From the NCBI RefSeq assembly GCF_009377175.1, contig NZ_VJZD01000036.1, positions 1 through 52,921 on the forward strand: a stretch of DNA of 52,921 bases. Reading direction: 5' to 3'. Shown in pieces: positions 7,413 through 15,413 of this stretch; positions within the stretch are counted from its first letter, which is position 1; each line of letters begins with the position of its first letter. The notes beneath the pieces were generated by a model. The model saw only the letters and a list, made by a program, of their open reading frames with translations, ran no database searches and was not told the origin of the DNA. A program made the position numbers and the translations under genes. This DNA comes from Streptomyces adustus. Its GTDB lineage: Bacteria > Actinomycetota > Actinomycetes > Streptomycetales > Streptomycetaceae.

Positions 7413-8024
7413 ATGACCGACTACCTGCGAGCCGTGCTCGACATGATCGGCCCGCCCGAGAACCGCTACGCCGATCCGGCCGCCTGGGCCCGCCTGGAGG
7501 CCGAACTCGGCACGGAACTCCCTGCGGACTACAAGACCATCGTCGACGCGTACGCGCCGATCCAGATCAACGAACACCTGTATCTGTCGCATCCGGCCAC
7601 CTCTCGGTGGAACCTTTCGGAGCAGATACGCGACACCTCTCGGGCGTATTCCCAGTACTGGGTGGAACGTGACTGGACGAACGATCCCGGATCCGACCCC
7701 CGTCAGATCTGCGGGCTGCGGGACCTCGCCTTCGGCACCCCGCAAGGCCTGATTCCACTGGCTTCCACGGACCGGGGAGAGACCATCTTCCTGGCACCCC
7801 AGGTCCACGACTTTCCCGGCGGCATGTGCGTCGCGTGCGGGGACGGGGACTGGGCCGGCTATCCCATGCCGTTCGCCGAGTGGCTCTACCGGTTCCTGAT
7901 CGGAGAGGACATGGCGGGGTACAAGAGCGCGGCGTACTACCCCGGCCCCGTGAAGTTGGAGTCCATGCCCATGACGCCCGACGAGCACATGCGCGTCAGT
8001 TACGGCCCGGACCGAGGCATGTAG
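7413..8024 (+). CDS. SMI1/KNR4 (SUKH) family protein
   Basis: The product is 203 aa and soluble. The N-terminal half has the SUKH arrangement: W-A-R-L-E-A-E-L-G-T-E-L-P-A-D-Y-K for the first helix and L-P turn, then a Trp/Tyr-rich middle, then G-L-I-P-L-A-S-T-D-R-G-E-T-I-F followed by W-A-G-Y-P-M-P-F-A-E-W-L-Y-R-F-L. SUKH proteins commonly act as immunity proteins to secreted or contact-dependent toxins, or as adaptor proteins. No toxin gene is visible beside it, so it may be an orphan immunity gene. ATG 7413 is the only start consistent with the fold; the upstream Shine-Dalgarno is weak. The C-terminal 40 residues are specific to this protein. Confidence 0.85.
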   Translation: MTDYLRAVLDMIGPPENRYADPAAWARLEAELGTELPADYKTIVDAYAPIQINEHLYLSHPATSRWNLSEQIRDTSRAYSQYWVERDWTNDPGSDPRQICGLRDLAFGTPQGLIPLASTDRGETIFLAPQVHDFPGGMCVACGDGDWAGYPMPFAEWLYRFLIGEDMAGYKSAAYYPGPVKLESMPMTPDEHMRVSYGPDRGM

Positions 8025-8053
8025 ACCGGACCCGCCGAGCGAGACGTCCCCGA

Positions 8054-8180
8054 GGTCTGTGAACGCTGCTTGACATGGACCAAGGGGCCGTTCCTCAGGG
8101 GCGGCCGCAGCCTGGTGCGTCCAGCGTGGGGAGCGCTCAGACCACACGGCTAACCGTCCCGTCGTTGTGTTGCGCCGACC
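8054..8180 (-). repeat. Truncated TIR element, copy D (inverted)
   Basis: The end at 8054-8083 (GGTCTGTGAACGCTGC, then TTGACATGGACCAA) and the following core are the reverse complement of the right two thirds of the complete element at 2622-2815. The match includes the blocks TCCAGCGTGGG, GCGCTCAG and CGTCCCGTCGT. It fades near 8180, so the far TIR is lost. The copy lies immediately downstream of the SUKH gene. Confidence 0.7.
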
Positions 8181-8305
8181 ACCGTTTGGGTACTGCGGTC
8201 GAGCACGGTCCGGGTTACCGCCCAGTCACGTTGACCTGCGGGGATGGGCCGACCGAGCTTCCTTTGACGAGTGGATGTGCGGGACGGTGATTGCTGGCTA
8301 GAGTC

Positions 8306-8340
8306 ACCTTGTTACAGCTGGTTGTGGGGACAACCAAGGT
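8306..8340 (+). promoter_or_regulatory. Nested inverted repeat upstream of the nuclease-TerD gene
   Basis: GGTTGT (8320-8325) pairs with ACAACC (8330-8335), and an outer ACCTTG (8306-8311) pairs with CAAGGT (8335-8340). It lies 41-75 bases before the chosen start at 8381. It could be an operator or an mRNA hairpin. The assignment rests on symmetry and position only. The remainder of 8181-8305 shows nothing definite. Confidence 0.35.
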
Positions 8341-8380
8341 GCCTTTCGGCTGCCAACGTCCTGGGGAGGGCCTGCAGCAC

Positions 8381-10441
8381 ATGAGTCGTCGCTCTACTGG
8401 TTTTGTCGGCGTCTGGGCTGAGATGCAACGGCAGCAGCAGCGTCAACGGGAAACCGAAGCCAGACAGCGGAGACAGCAAGAACAGCAAGCGCGGGCCTAC
8501 CAACGGCGAGCTGCTCAGAACCACCGCGACTACCGGCAGGCAGAGGCTCTACGGCGCACAGAAGAGCTGGACGCGCAGGTTGCGTCGCTGCAGGGTCTTC
8601 TTGCCTCGGGTTGTCAGGCTCCCGCCTTCAGAGCCGCCTCTCTCATGCGACCTGAGGAGGTACAACCCTTCGTTCCAGGACCATTGGCGCAGCCGGTGCC
8701 CATGCCGGATTTCGATCACTACCAAACGCAAAGTGGCTGGACCGCGAACCGCCGGGCCCAGGCACAGGCCGAAGCACGGGCACGCTTCGAGCGGGACCGG
8801 CAGGCTGCCCAAGCCGCGGAGGCCCACCGACAGCAGCAGCTGGCTGCGTACCAGCGTGAGTACCAGCAGTGGGTCGATACTCAGCTGGCTGATGTACGGC
8901 GCCACAACGCCGGCGTCGTGGCGATAACCGAAGGCGTGAAGCGCCGGGATGCCGATTCCGTGATCGAGTACTTCTCTGCCGCTCTCTATGCCTCGACGGC
9001 TTGGCCAGAAGGTTTCCCACGGCAGGTGGCGGCAGCCTACGACCCCGCAGCCCGGCAGTTGGTGCTGGACTGGGAGTTGCCCGCTTACAGCATCGTGCCG
9101 GAGGTCAAGGCCGTTCGATACATGTCCGGGGTCGACCAGGACAAGGAGACTCCTCGCCCTGTGGGTCAGCGCCGTGCTCTGTACAGGGAGGTTCTGGCTC
9201 AGTGCATGCTGCTCGTTCTGCACGAGCTGTTCGCCGCGGATGAGCTGGAGGCGCTTGAGTCGGTGACCTTGAACGGCTTTGTCGACGGGCACGATCCCAC
9301 GACGGGCCGACCGGGCCATATCGTCCTCGCAACCGTCATGGCCTCGCGCTCGTCGGTCCGTGACTTGCACCTGGCGCAGGTGGATGCAGGTAGTTGCCTG
9401 GCTGACGCACTGCGCGGGCAACTCTCTGCTCGGCCGGACCAACTCACACCGGTACGGCCGAGCAGGCGGCCGCAGGATGTCGGGAACCGCGTTGTCGCCC
9501 ATGGCAGCGACGAGGAACCGGACCTGTTCGTCATGGATCCGATTGCTTTCGAGGGTCTCGTTGCCGATCTCTTCCGGGCCATGGGGATGCAGGCGGTGAC
9601 CACCCAGCGTTCCAACGATGGTGGTGTGGACGTCGACGCCCTGGATCCGACACCGATTCGAGGCGGCAAGATCGTCGTGCAGGTGAAGCGATACCGCAAC
9701 ACGGTGCCGCCCACCGCTGTGCGCGACTTGTACGGAACCGTGCAGGATGCCGGCGCGAACAAGGGTGTTCTCGTGACGACGTCAGGGTTCGGCCCTGGCT
9801 CACACACCTTCGCCAACGGCAAGCCGCTGGAACTCATCTCGGGAGCCGAACTCGTAGACCTGCTGCATCGCCATGGGCTGCGTGGACGGCTCGGCGGGAG
9901 CAGTCGGCAAATCTCAGCACAGCCGACGCCCTCCGTGCCGAACACTCGGCTGCCGGACGATTACAACGTTCTGGGTATGTCGTGGACCGGGAGCGTCGCC
10001 TTGGACGTGTGCGCTCTCGTCTGCCGCGGCAACAGGGTCCTCAGTGACGATCACTTCGTCTTCTTCAACAACCCGCAGACGCAGGACGGCTCAGTGCGCG
10101 CTCTCCCCGCCACTGCACCTGACAAGGCCGCAATCTGCGTCTCCTTCGACGGGTTACCTGATGAGGCTGACCGGTTCGTACTCGTGGCCGCCGTCGATCC
10201 AGAGGCCAACCCGGATGCCGACCTATCCGGTTTCACGGACGCTTGCATCCGCCTGCTCGACCCGGGGCTGGCTGAGCTGGGACGACTGGACGTTTCCGAC
10301 GGCCGGCCCAACGAAACCGCCTTGGTGCTCGGATCCTTCCGCCGAAGAGCGAACGGAGACTGGGATTTTGTCCTGGGCGGCAAGGGCTATACAGGCGGCC
10401 TGGAGGAACTTGTTCAGGATTTCGGCATCGAGGTCGAGTAG
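8381..10441 (+). CDS. Coiled-coil / Mrr-type restriction endonuclease / TerD fusion protein
   Basis: The product is 686 aa from ATG 8381, which has GGGGAGGG upstream; an earlier in-frame start at 8291 has none. Residues 12-60 and about 125-180 are Gln/Arg/Glu-rich coiled coils. Residues about 185-375 form a conserved domain of unknown role (blocks VIEYFSAALYAST and YSIVPEVKAVRYM). Residues about 385-510 are an Mrr-like PD-(D/E)xK nuclease with F-E near 388, GGVDVDAL near 412 and the catalytic QVKRY near 432, all present. Residues about 523-686 are a TerD-type domain (ALDVCALVCRGN, DHFVFFNN, GSVRALP, a C-terminal YTGGLEEL). TerD domains bind Ca2+ and belong to Ter stress systems. The gene is monocistronic here. 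Cleavage of foreign DNA controlled by the TerD part is inferred. Confidence 0.85.
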   Translation: MSRRSTGFVGVWAEMQRQQQRQRETEARQRRQQEQQARAYQRRAAQNHRDYRQAEALRRTEELDAQVASLQGLLASGCQAPAFRAASLMRPEEVQPFVPGPLAQPVPMPDFDHYQTQSGWTANRRAQAQAEARARFERDRQAAQAAEAHRQQQLAAYQREYQQWVDTQLADVRRHNAGVVAITEGVKRRDADSVIEYFSAALYASTAWPEGFPRQVAAAYDPAARQLVLDWELPAYSIVPEVKAVRYMSGVDQDKETPRPVGQRRALYREVLAQCMLLVLHELFAADELEALESVTLNGFVDGHDPTTGRPGHIVLATVMASRSSVRDLHLAQVDAGSCLADALRGQLSARPDQLTPVRPSRRPQDVGNRVVAHGSDEEPDLFVMDPIAFEGLVADLFRAMGMQAVTTQRSNDGGVDVDALDPTPIRGGKIVVQVKRYRNTVPPTAVRDLYGTVQDAGANKGVLVTTSGFGPGSHTFANGKPLELISGAELVDLLHRHGLRGRLGGSSRQISAQPTPSVPNTRLPDDYNVLGMSWTGSVALDVCALVCRGNRVLSDDHFVFFNNPQTQDGSVRALPATAPDKAAICVSFDGLPDEADRFVLVAAVDPEANPDADLSGFTDACIRLLDPGLAELGRLDVSDGRPNETALVLGSFRRRANGDWDFVLGGKGYTGGLEELVQDFGIEVE

Positions 10442-10468
10442 CTCCACCTGGGGCCGGAACTGCTGATG

Positions 10469-10515
10469 GCTGTGAACGCGGCTTGATGGTCCATGTCAAG
10501 CCGTGCTCACAGACC
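10469..10515. repeat. Two TIRs joined head to head, copy E
   Basis: GGCTGTGAACGCGGCTTGA (from 10469) is followed directly by TCCATGTCAAGCCGTGC and TCACAGACC. The two halves are inverted copies of the TIR of the 2622-2815 element with the interior missing. The result is a near-perfect hairpin just after the nuclease-TerD gene, where it may also act as a transcription terminator between the convergent genes ending at 10441 and 10628. Confidence 0.65.
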
Positions 10516-10627
10516 GTTCCACCCTGCCACCATGCCCGACTCCTCAGCTCAACCCCTACTTGTCGAGTCCTGAGTAGATCAATGCGGCCCCACCGGCCCC
10601 ATCAGGCCCTCCGCCGGCTCCGCGGCG

Positions 10628-11101
10628 TCATCGCTCCGGCAGCACCTGGTCCCGGAGCTGGTCTCGGTCGGCCAGCTTCCGCAGCATCTCCCGGACCCGG
10701 TCCCGGGATTCGTCCGCCGCGTCGATCGCCTCCATGCACTGCCAGTACGTTCCCTCGCCGTCCGCGCCGCTCGCGATGCCGACCAGGGCGATACCGACCT
10801 CGGCCAGCAGTACGCCGAGGCTGAGCAGCGTCTGTCGGGCGTCGTCCAGTTCGGTCAGCTGAGCGGCGCGCAGCTCCCCGAGATCGAGCTCCGGCGCCTC
10901 GAGCACGCCGCACCCCCTGCCCGCCAGCTCGGTCAACCCCAGTGCCTCACCACGCAGTTCGGGCGGCCCCGAAACCGCCAGCCGACTGCCGATCGCCTGC
11001 GCCAAAGCCTGCGCCTGCCACACCTCCGTCAAGATCTCCGGTACTCCGCTGCTCCCGGCGAGAGCATGTCTGCTCGTCAGGATGAGCCGCACCGCTTCCA
11101 T
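10628..11101 (-). CDS. DUF6099 family protein
   Basis: The product is 157 aa, starting at ATG 11101 with GGGGGAAG upstream. A GTG at 11161 would add 20 residues without better support. The sequence AVRLILTSRHALA, then WQAQALAQAIGSRLAVSGPP and ELRGEALGLTE, is the pattern of a Streptomyces-restricted family (DUF6099) of unknown function. It is mostly alpha-helical, with one hydrophobic helix near residues 98-118 (LLSLGVLLAEVGIALVGIA) that may be buried rather than membrane-spanning. It marks the return to conserved chromosomal sequence after the accessory region. Confidence 0.8.
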   Translation of the reverse strand: MEAVRLILTSRHALAGSSGVPEILTEVWQAQALAQAIGSRLAVSGPPELRGEALGLTELAGRGCGVLEAPELDLGELRAAQLTELDDARQTLLSLGVLLAEVGIALVGIASGADGEGTYWQCMEAIDAADESRDRVREMLRKLADRDQLRDQVLPER

Positions 11102-11300
11102 GGCCTTCCCCCGTCCGCCGGGACGTGTCGTCAGCACGTCCGCCCGAACTTCGTTGTCCACTACCCAGAGTGAAGTGTGATGGGACGAAAAGCCAGAGGA
11201 AGACGGAAATCTGCGGACAACAAATCGATTTCGAGCAGGCGAACAACTCCGGAGAGTGAAAGCGGATCGTGTGACTCCTGCATGCCCGGGTACGACGCGG

Positions 11301-11645
11301 TCACCGCTCCCCCGGCGCCGGGAACCGCCCCTCGTTCCGGTCGATCTTCGCGTCCAGCGCCGCCAGCGCGTCGATGCCGAGCACCTCGCACAGTTGCAGC
11401 AGATAGGCGAGCACGTCGGCGACCTCGTCCCTCACCCGGTGCGCGGTGTCCGGGTCGTCCATGACGCGCGCCGACTCCTCCGGCGTCAGCCACTGGAAGA
11501 TCTCCACCAGTTCGGAGGCCTCCACGCTGAGCGCGGCGACCAGGTTCTTCGGGGTGTGGTACGGCTGCCAGTTGCGCGCCGCCGCGAACTCGGCAAGTCG
11601 GCGTTGCAGTGCGGCCACGTCCAGATGCTGGGGCTCTTTCGTCAC
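11301..11645 (-). CDS. MazG-family nucleotide pyrophosphohydrolase
   Basis: The product is 114 aa. GTG 11645 overlaps the TGA of the upstream ATPase gene (GTGA), which fixes the start and implies translational coupling. The single MazG domain shows NLVAALSVEASELVEIFQWL, with the metal-binding E-x-x-E, followed by DEVADVLAYLLQLCEVLGID with E-x-x-D, the four acidic ligands of the family. Such short MazG-like enzymes hydrolyse NTP/dNTP to NMP plus pyrophosphate and clean non-canonical nucleotides (the dCTPase/RS21-C6-like subgroup). The link to an ATPase is unusual and may indicate a joint nucleotide-sensing role. Confidence 0.9.
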   Translation of the reverse strand: MTKEPQHLDVAALQRRLAEFAAARNWQPYHTPKNLVAALSVEASELVEIFQWLTPEESARVMDDPDTAHRVRDEVADVLAYLLQLCEVLGIDALAALDAKIDRNEGRFPAPGER

Positions 11646-12988
11646 GGGTCCAGATGTACCACCGTCACTCCCGCCGTCCCGACGGCCCATGACGCGTCGC
11701 TCACCGTCCCGACACAGCGCAGATGTCCGCTCCCGCCCGTCCGCGCCGCCAGCCGCAGCAGTTCGGCGCGCTGCCGTTCGTCCAGGGCCCGGTCGAAGCC
11801 GTCGGCGAGCACCGTGAGGGTCTGGAACGCGGCGGGCACCTCGCGGGCCGGGTCGACCTCGAACACGCCGGGGCCGGTCAGCAGCACCAGGGCGAGGGCG
11901 ATGTACCGCAGCTCGCCGTCACCGAGCCGGTCGAGCCGACTGCGGATGCCGTCGCCCCGGTCCAGCTGCGCGTGGACCGCACCGCCGGGCAGCAGTTCGG
12001 CGACGACCCCGGCGACGGGACCCGCGCACCCGGCCCGGACCGCCGCGACGAACTGCCCGTGCCGCCGCCCGCATTCGGCCTGGGTGCGCCACAGGACGTC
12101 GGCGAGGTTGGCGCAGTCGCCGAGCAGCCGGCCGGGACCGGCCGGTACGGGGGCCCGCATCCGCTCCGGCCGGGGGTCGCAGGAGAAGACGGAGCGCAAC
12201 GCGACCACCATCTGCTCGGCGGCGGCGAGCACTTGGCGCTGCCCGTCCGTCTTGCCGGCCACCCGCAGCGGCAGCAGCGCGGTGCCGAGCCGGTCGTCCG
12301 GGAGCGGGGCCCGGGTCACCGGCGCGGACCCGGCGGTGTGCCACGCTGCCTGCACGGTGCGCCGTCCGGGATCGCGCAGGGCGGTCTCCAGCAGGACCAG
12401 CCCACCGGCCGTCAACCGCTCCCCGACGATGCGCAGTTCGGGCTCGGCCTGGACGGCCAGGTCGAGCCGGACCGGTCCCTGCGGCCCGTCCGCCGTACAG
12501 CCGATGCGAAAGCCGCGGCGCCGCTGGGCGTCCGGACGCGCCCGTTCGGGTACGCAGGCGGCCGGGTCGGCGAACACCTCGCCGAGTTCGGCGCCGCCGC
12601 CGAGCCGGGCGAGCGCCTCGTAGGCCCGTAACGCTGTCGACTTGCCGCTGCCGCTGGGCCCGGCCAGGAGGGTGAACGGCCCGAGCGGGAATCCCGCGCG
12701 CCGATGGCCCGCGAAGGCGGACAGTCGCAACTCGGTGAGATGCGGCCGGTCCGCAGGACCCCGCCCGGCTTGAACCGCGGCCGGACCGGCGGCCGGAGCA
12801 GGAACGGCGGTCGCGGAGGACGGGGAGGGAACGGGCGGCGCGGCGAAGGCAGCAGGCGGCGTGGCGGGAACCGTAGGCGCGAAAGGAGCAGAAGGGACGG
12901 AGGAGGGGGCGGAGGGAGCAGAGGAAACGGGGGAAGCAGAGGGAGCGGAAGGTCCCGGAGGCAAGGACGGCAGGGATCGCGGAGCCAT
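11642..12988 (-). CDS. ABC/AAA-type ATP-binding protein with Pro/Ala/Ser-rich N-terminus
   Basis: The product is 448 aa. Residues 1-75 are low-complexity Pro/Ala/Ser sequence, probably disordered. From about 83 the protein is an SMC/RecF-like ATPase: LRLSAFAGHRRAGFPLGPFT, then Walker A GPSGSGKST (about residues 109-117), an ABC-signature-like L-G-D-G-E-L-R-Y (about 360), and a Walker-B-like TVLADGFDRAL (about 400). The middle 150 residues replace the coiled-coil arms of larger relatives. It is cytoplasmic with no membrane segments, and stands first in a two-gene unit with the MazG gene. Its target is unknown; related standalone ATPases occur in phage-defence and DNA-repair operons. The start in the low-complexity region is uncertain. 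Confidence 0.8.
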   Translation of the reverse strand: MAPRSLPSLPPGPSAPSASPVSSAPSAPSSVPSAPFAPTVPATPPAAFAAPPVPSPSSATAVPAPAAGPAAVQAGRGPADRPHLTELRLSAFAGHRRAGFPLGPFTLLAGPSGSGKSTALRAYEALARLGGGAELGEVFADPAACVPERARPDAQRRRGFRIGCTADGPQGPVRLDLAVQAEPELRIVGERLTAGGLVLLETALRDPGRRTVQAAWHTAGSAPVTRAPLPDDRLGTALLPLRVAGKTDGQRQVLAAAEQMVVALRSVFSCDPRPERMRAPVPAGPGRLLGDCANLADVLWRTQAECGRRHGQFVAAVRAGCAGPVAGVVAELLPGGAVHAQLDRGDGIRSRLDRLGDGELRYIALALVLLTGPGVFEVDPAREVPAAFQTLTVLADGFDRALDERQRAELLRLAARTGGSGHLRCVGTVSDASWAVGTAGVTVVHLDP

Positions 12989-13062
12989 ATCCGGACGGTA
13001 GGACTCCGCAGCCGGCGGAACCGTTCCGCCCGAAACGTCTTCCCACGATCGGGGGACCGTCC

Positions 13063-13452
13063 TCAGTTCTCGGAGACGCCCGCGCCCTCCATGAGCCCGC
13101 TCACCTCGGTCCCGGGCGGGGTCAGCAGGAACACGTTCCGGTCGACCCGGTGCATCCCGCTCGCCAGCCCGAAGACGACACCCGTGCTGAAGTCCAGCAC
13201 CCGCTTGGCGACCTCGGTCTCCGCGCCGGTCAGATCGAGCAGCACCGGGATGCCCGACATCAGCGTCTCGGCGACCTCACGGGCGTCGGCGAAGACATTG
13301 ATCCTGAGGACGACGAACCGGCGCCGGGTCTCCGTCGCCGCGTCGGGCAGCGCCCGGTGGCCCACGGCGGACGGCCAGGCGTCCCTTCCTCTCAGTGGAA
13401 CGACTTGGGCGAGACCCTCCCACTGCTCATCGGTGGCGTCGTAACGGCTCAC
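13063..13452 (-). CDS. sepF: SepF-like cell division protein
   Basis: The product is 129 aa. The SepF core is visible: RRFVVLRINVFADAREVAET, then MSGIPVLLDLTGAETEVAKR and VLDFSTGVVFGLASGMHRVD. In SepF this fold dimerises and binds the FtsZ C-terminal tail, tethering FtsZ to the membrane. The typical N-terminal amphipathic membrane helix is poorly developed here, so this is likely one of the paralogous Streptomyces SepF proteins rather than the copy beside ftsZ. No division cluster surrounds it. ATG 13452 is used. The gene diverges from the membrane-protein gene at 13659. Confidence 0.88.
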   Translation of the reverse strand: MSRYDATDEQWEGLAQVVPLRGRDAWPSAVGHRALPDAATETRRRFVVLRINVFADAREVAETLMSGIPVLLDLTGAETEVAKRVLDFSTGVVFGLASGMHRVDRNVFLLTPPGTEVSGLMEGAGVSEN

Positions 13453-13658
13453 CGGATCCCCCCGATCTCACTCGTAGTCATTGCCTGCACCAGCCATTCT
13501 TACTCCAAGTCACCCGTTCGGCCCAACTACGACACGGTGCGCGACCGGCCGATTCCCGCTCGCCGCGGCCTTGGAGTTCGGGGCTCTTACCGCCCTCACA
13601 CCGGTCTCTTCACGTCCTGCGACCCTCCGCTCACCCGGAGCGACTACCGTCCAGTCGC

Positions 13659-15386
13659 GTGCATCTGGCAGAAAAACAGCTGGTGACACCGGGCCGGCGG
13701 ACACAGTCGGCGGTGTCCGCCGCTCCGGAGTCCCCCGCACAGTGGCATCGCGTACTCACCCTGCTGGCCGATGTCAGCCTCTTCATCGGAACGCGGTCGG
13801 TGTGGACGAGCGCGGCGAGCCACCGCCTGGCCGTGGCCGCCGTCATCTCGGTCTGCTACGCGTCGATCCTGACATGCGGGGTGCTGGCGCTGGTGGTGCG
13901 CCGGACCCGGACGCTGGCACGGGTGGACCTGTGCGTGCTGCTGACCGCGGCGACGCTCGCCCTGTGCGCGTGGAGCATGATGCACAACGGCGGCGACGAG
14001 GCGGTCCTCACCACCCAGGCCGCGCGGGAACTGGTCGCGGGCCACGCCGTCTACGGACAGCCCTGGCCGTGGCTGTTCACCCACGGCGTCGCGGTCACCC
14101 CGACGGTGACCGGCGGCTACGACTTCACGTACGGCTATCCGCCCCTCGCACCGCTGCTGACCGCACCGCTGTTGTGGCTGGGACAGGCCGGCACCCCGGC
14201 CACCGCCATGACCACCTGCGCGCTCATCGCCTCCGCGGCGACCACCTGGCGGATGCTGCCGGTGCCGTGGCGGTCGGCGGCGACCATGCTGTTCCTCGGC
14301 TTCGCCTTCCTGCCGTCGTACGCCCGGCTCGGCTATCCGGCGATCCTGGCCCTGGCCCTGCTGGTGCCGGTGGTGGTGCGCTGGCCGCGGATCGGGCAGG
14401 GCGGCCGGCTCGGGGCCGCCGGGATCGCACGGGCCGCCTGCCTCGGCGCGGCCTGCGCGGCACAGCAACTGCCCTGGTTCCTGGCGCCGTTCCTGCTCGC
14501 CGGGATCTACGCGGTGCGCCGCGGCGAACTGGGACGGCGGGCGGCGGCGACGGTACTGCTGCGGGTGGCCGGGGTCGCCGTGACCGTATGGCTGCTGATC
14601 AACACGTACTTCGTCGTGCGCGGGCCCGGTGCCTGGCTGGGCGGCATCGCCCTGCCGCTGACCCAGGGCGCGGTGCTGCACGGCCAGGGTCTGGTCGGCG
14701 TGTCGCTGTACCTGACCGACGGCAGCGACCGGCTCGACTGGTACGGGTACGCGAGTCTGCTGCTGGCCGCCGCACTGCTCGCTCTGTTCGTGCTGTTCGT
14801 GCGGCGGCTCGGACCGGCCGCCACGGTGCTGCCCTGGTGCGCGTTCTATCTGGCGACGCGCTCCCAGGACGGCTACTACCTGATGATGACTCCGCTGTGG
14901 CTGGCGGCCGCGATCACCGCGCCTCCGGCGGAGTTCAGCCGTGCGTGGCAGCCGCGCCCGCGCCCGCTGCGCCGTCTGCCCGGCGGGCCGGCGCGGGCCG
15001 CCGTCGCCCTGCTGATGCTCGCCCCGGCCCTGGCGTGCGCGCTGTGGGCGGCGACCGGGGCGCCGCCGCTGCGGATGCGGGTCACCGCGGAGCGGCGGGT
15101 CTCGGCGACCGCGGTGTCCCTGCTGCGGCTGCGCGTCACCAACACCGGGGACAGCGCGCTCAGTCCGCACTTCACCCTGACCACGGGCCAGGGCATGAGC
15201 AAGTACTGGTCGATCACGCGGGGGCCGACGACCCTGGCCGCCCACACCACGGCCGAGTACGAACTCCGCCCGCCCACCGGCCGGTTCCACCTTCCCCGAC
15301 CGGGCGTACGGATCCGGTTGCGCGCCTTCACACCCGCGCCGCAGACCCTGTCGAGCGCGGACGTACGGCTCACGCGGAGCGGGTGA
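13659..15386 (+). CDS. Polytopic membrane protein, glycosyltransferase-87-like
   Basis: The product is about 575 aa with GTG 13659 (a GTG at 13683 is an alternative). Earlier in-frame sequence has poor codon bias and was excluded. Roughly ten to eleven hydrophobic segments are spread between residues 35 and 470. The first extracytoplasmic loop carries NGGDEAVLTTQAARELVAGH and later Y-D-F-T-Y-G-Y-P-P, resembling the Asp-containing loop of polyprenyl-phosphate-sugar dependent (GT-C, GT87) mannosyltransferases. The C-terminal 100 residues form an extracellular beta domain. A role in cell-envelope glycosylation is inferred from this loop only. The gene converges with the YceI gene 27 bases downstream. 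Confidence 0.75.
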   Translation: MHLAEKQLVTPGRRTQSAVSAAPESPAQWHRVLTLLADVSLFIGTRSVWTSAASHRLAVAAVISVCYASILTCGVLALVVRRTRTLARVDLCVLLTAATLALCAWSMMHNGGDEAVLTTQAARELVAGHAVYGQPWPWLFTHGVAVTPTVTGGYDFTYGYPPLAPLLTAPLLWLGQAGTPATAMTTCALIASAATTWRMLPVPWRSAATMLFLGFAFLPSYARLGYPAILALALLVPVVVRWPRIGQGGRLGAAGIARAACLGAACAAQQLPWFLAPFLLAGIYAVRRGELGRRAAATVLLRVAGVAVTVWLLINTYFVVRGPGAWLGGIALPLTQGAVLHGQGLVGVSLYLTDGSDRLDWYGYASLLLAAALLALFVLFVRRLGPAATVLPWCAFYLATRSQDGYYLMMTPLWLAAAITAPPAEFSRAWQPRPRPLRRLPGGPARAAVALLMLAPALACALWAATGAPPLRMRVTAERRVSATAVSLLRLRVTNTGDSALSPHFTLTTGQGMSKYWSITRGPTTLAAHTTAEYELRPPTGRFHLPRPGVRIRLRAFTPAPQTLSSADVRLTRSG

Positions 15387-15413
15387 GTTCGGGAACGGCC
15401 CCCGGTCGGCAGG

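Noticed and set aside
2622..10515. CRISPR array suggested by recurring palindromic units
   Set aside because: The copies are spaced by kilobases and genes, differ in length and orientation, and no cas gene is present.
13395..13658. Extended N-terminus of the GT87-like membrane protein
   Set aside because: The added 88 residues have poor codon bias and overlap the sepF start and promoter; translation from 13659 begins just before the first membrane helix.
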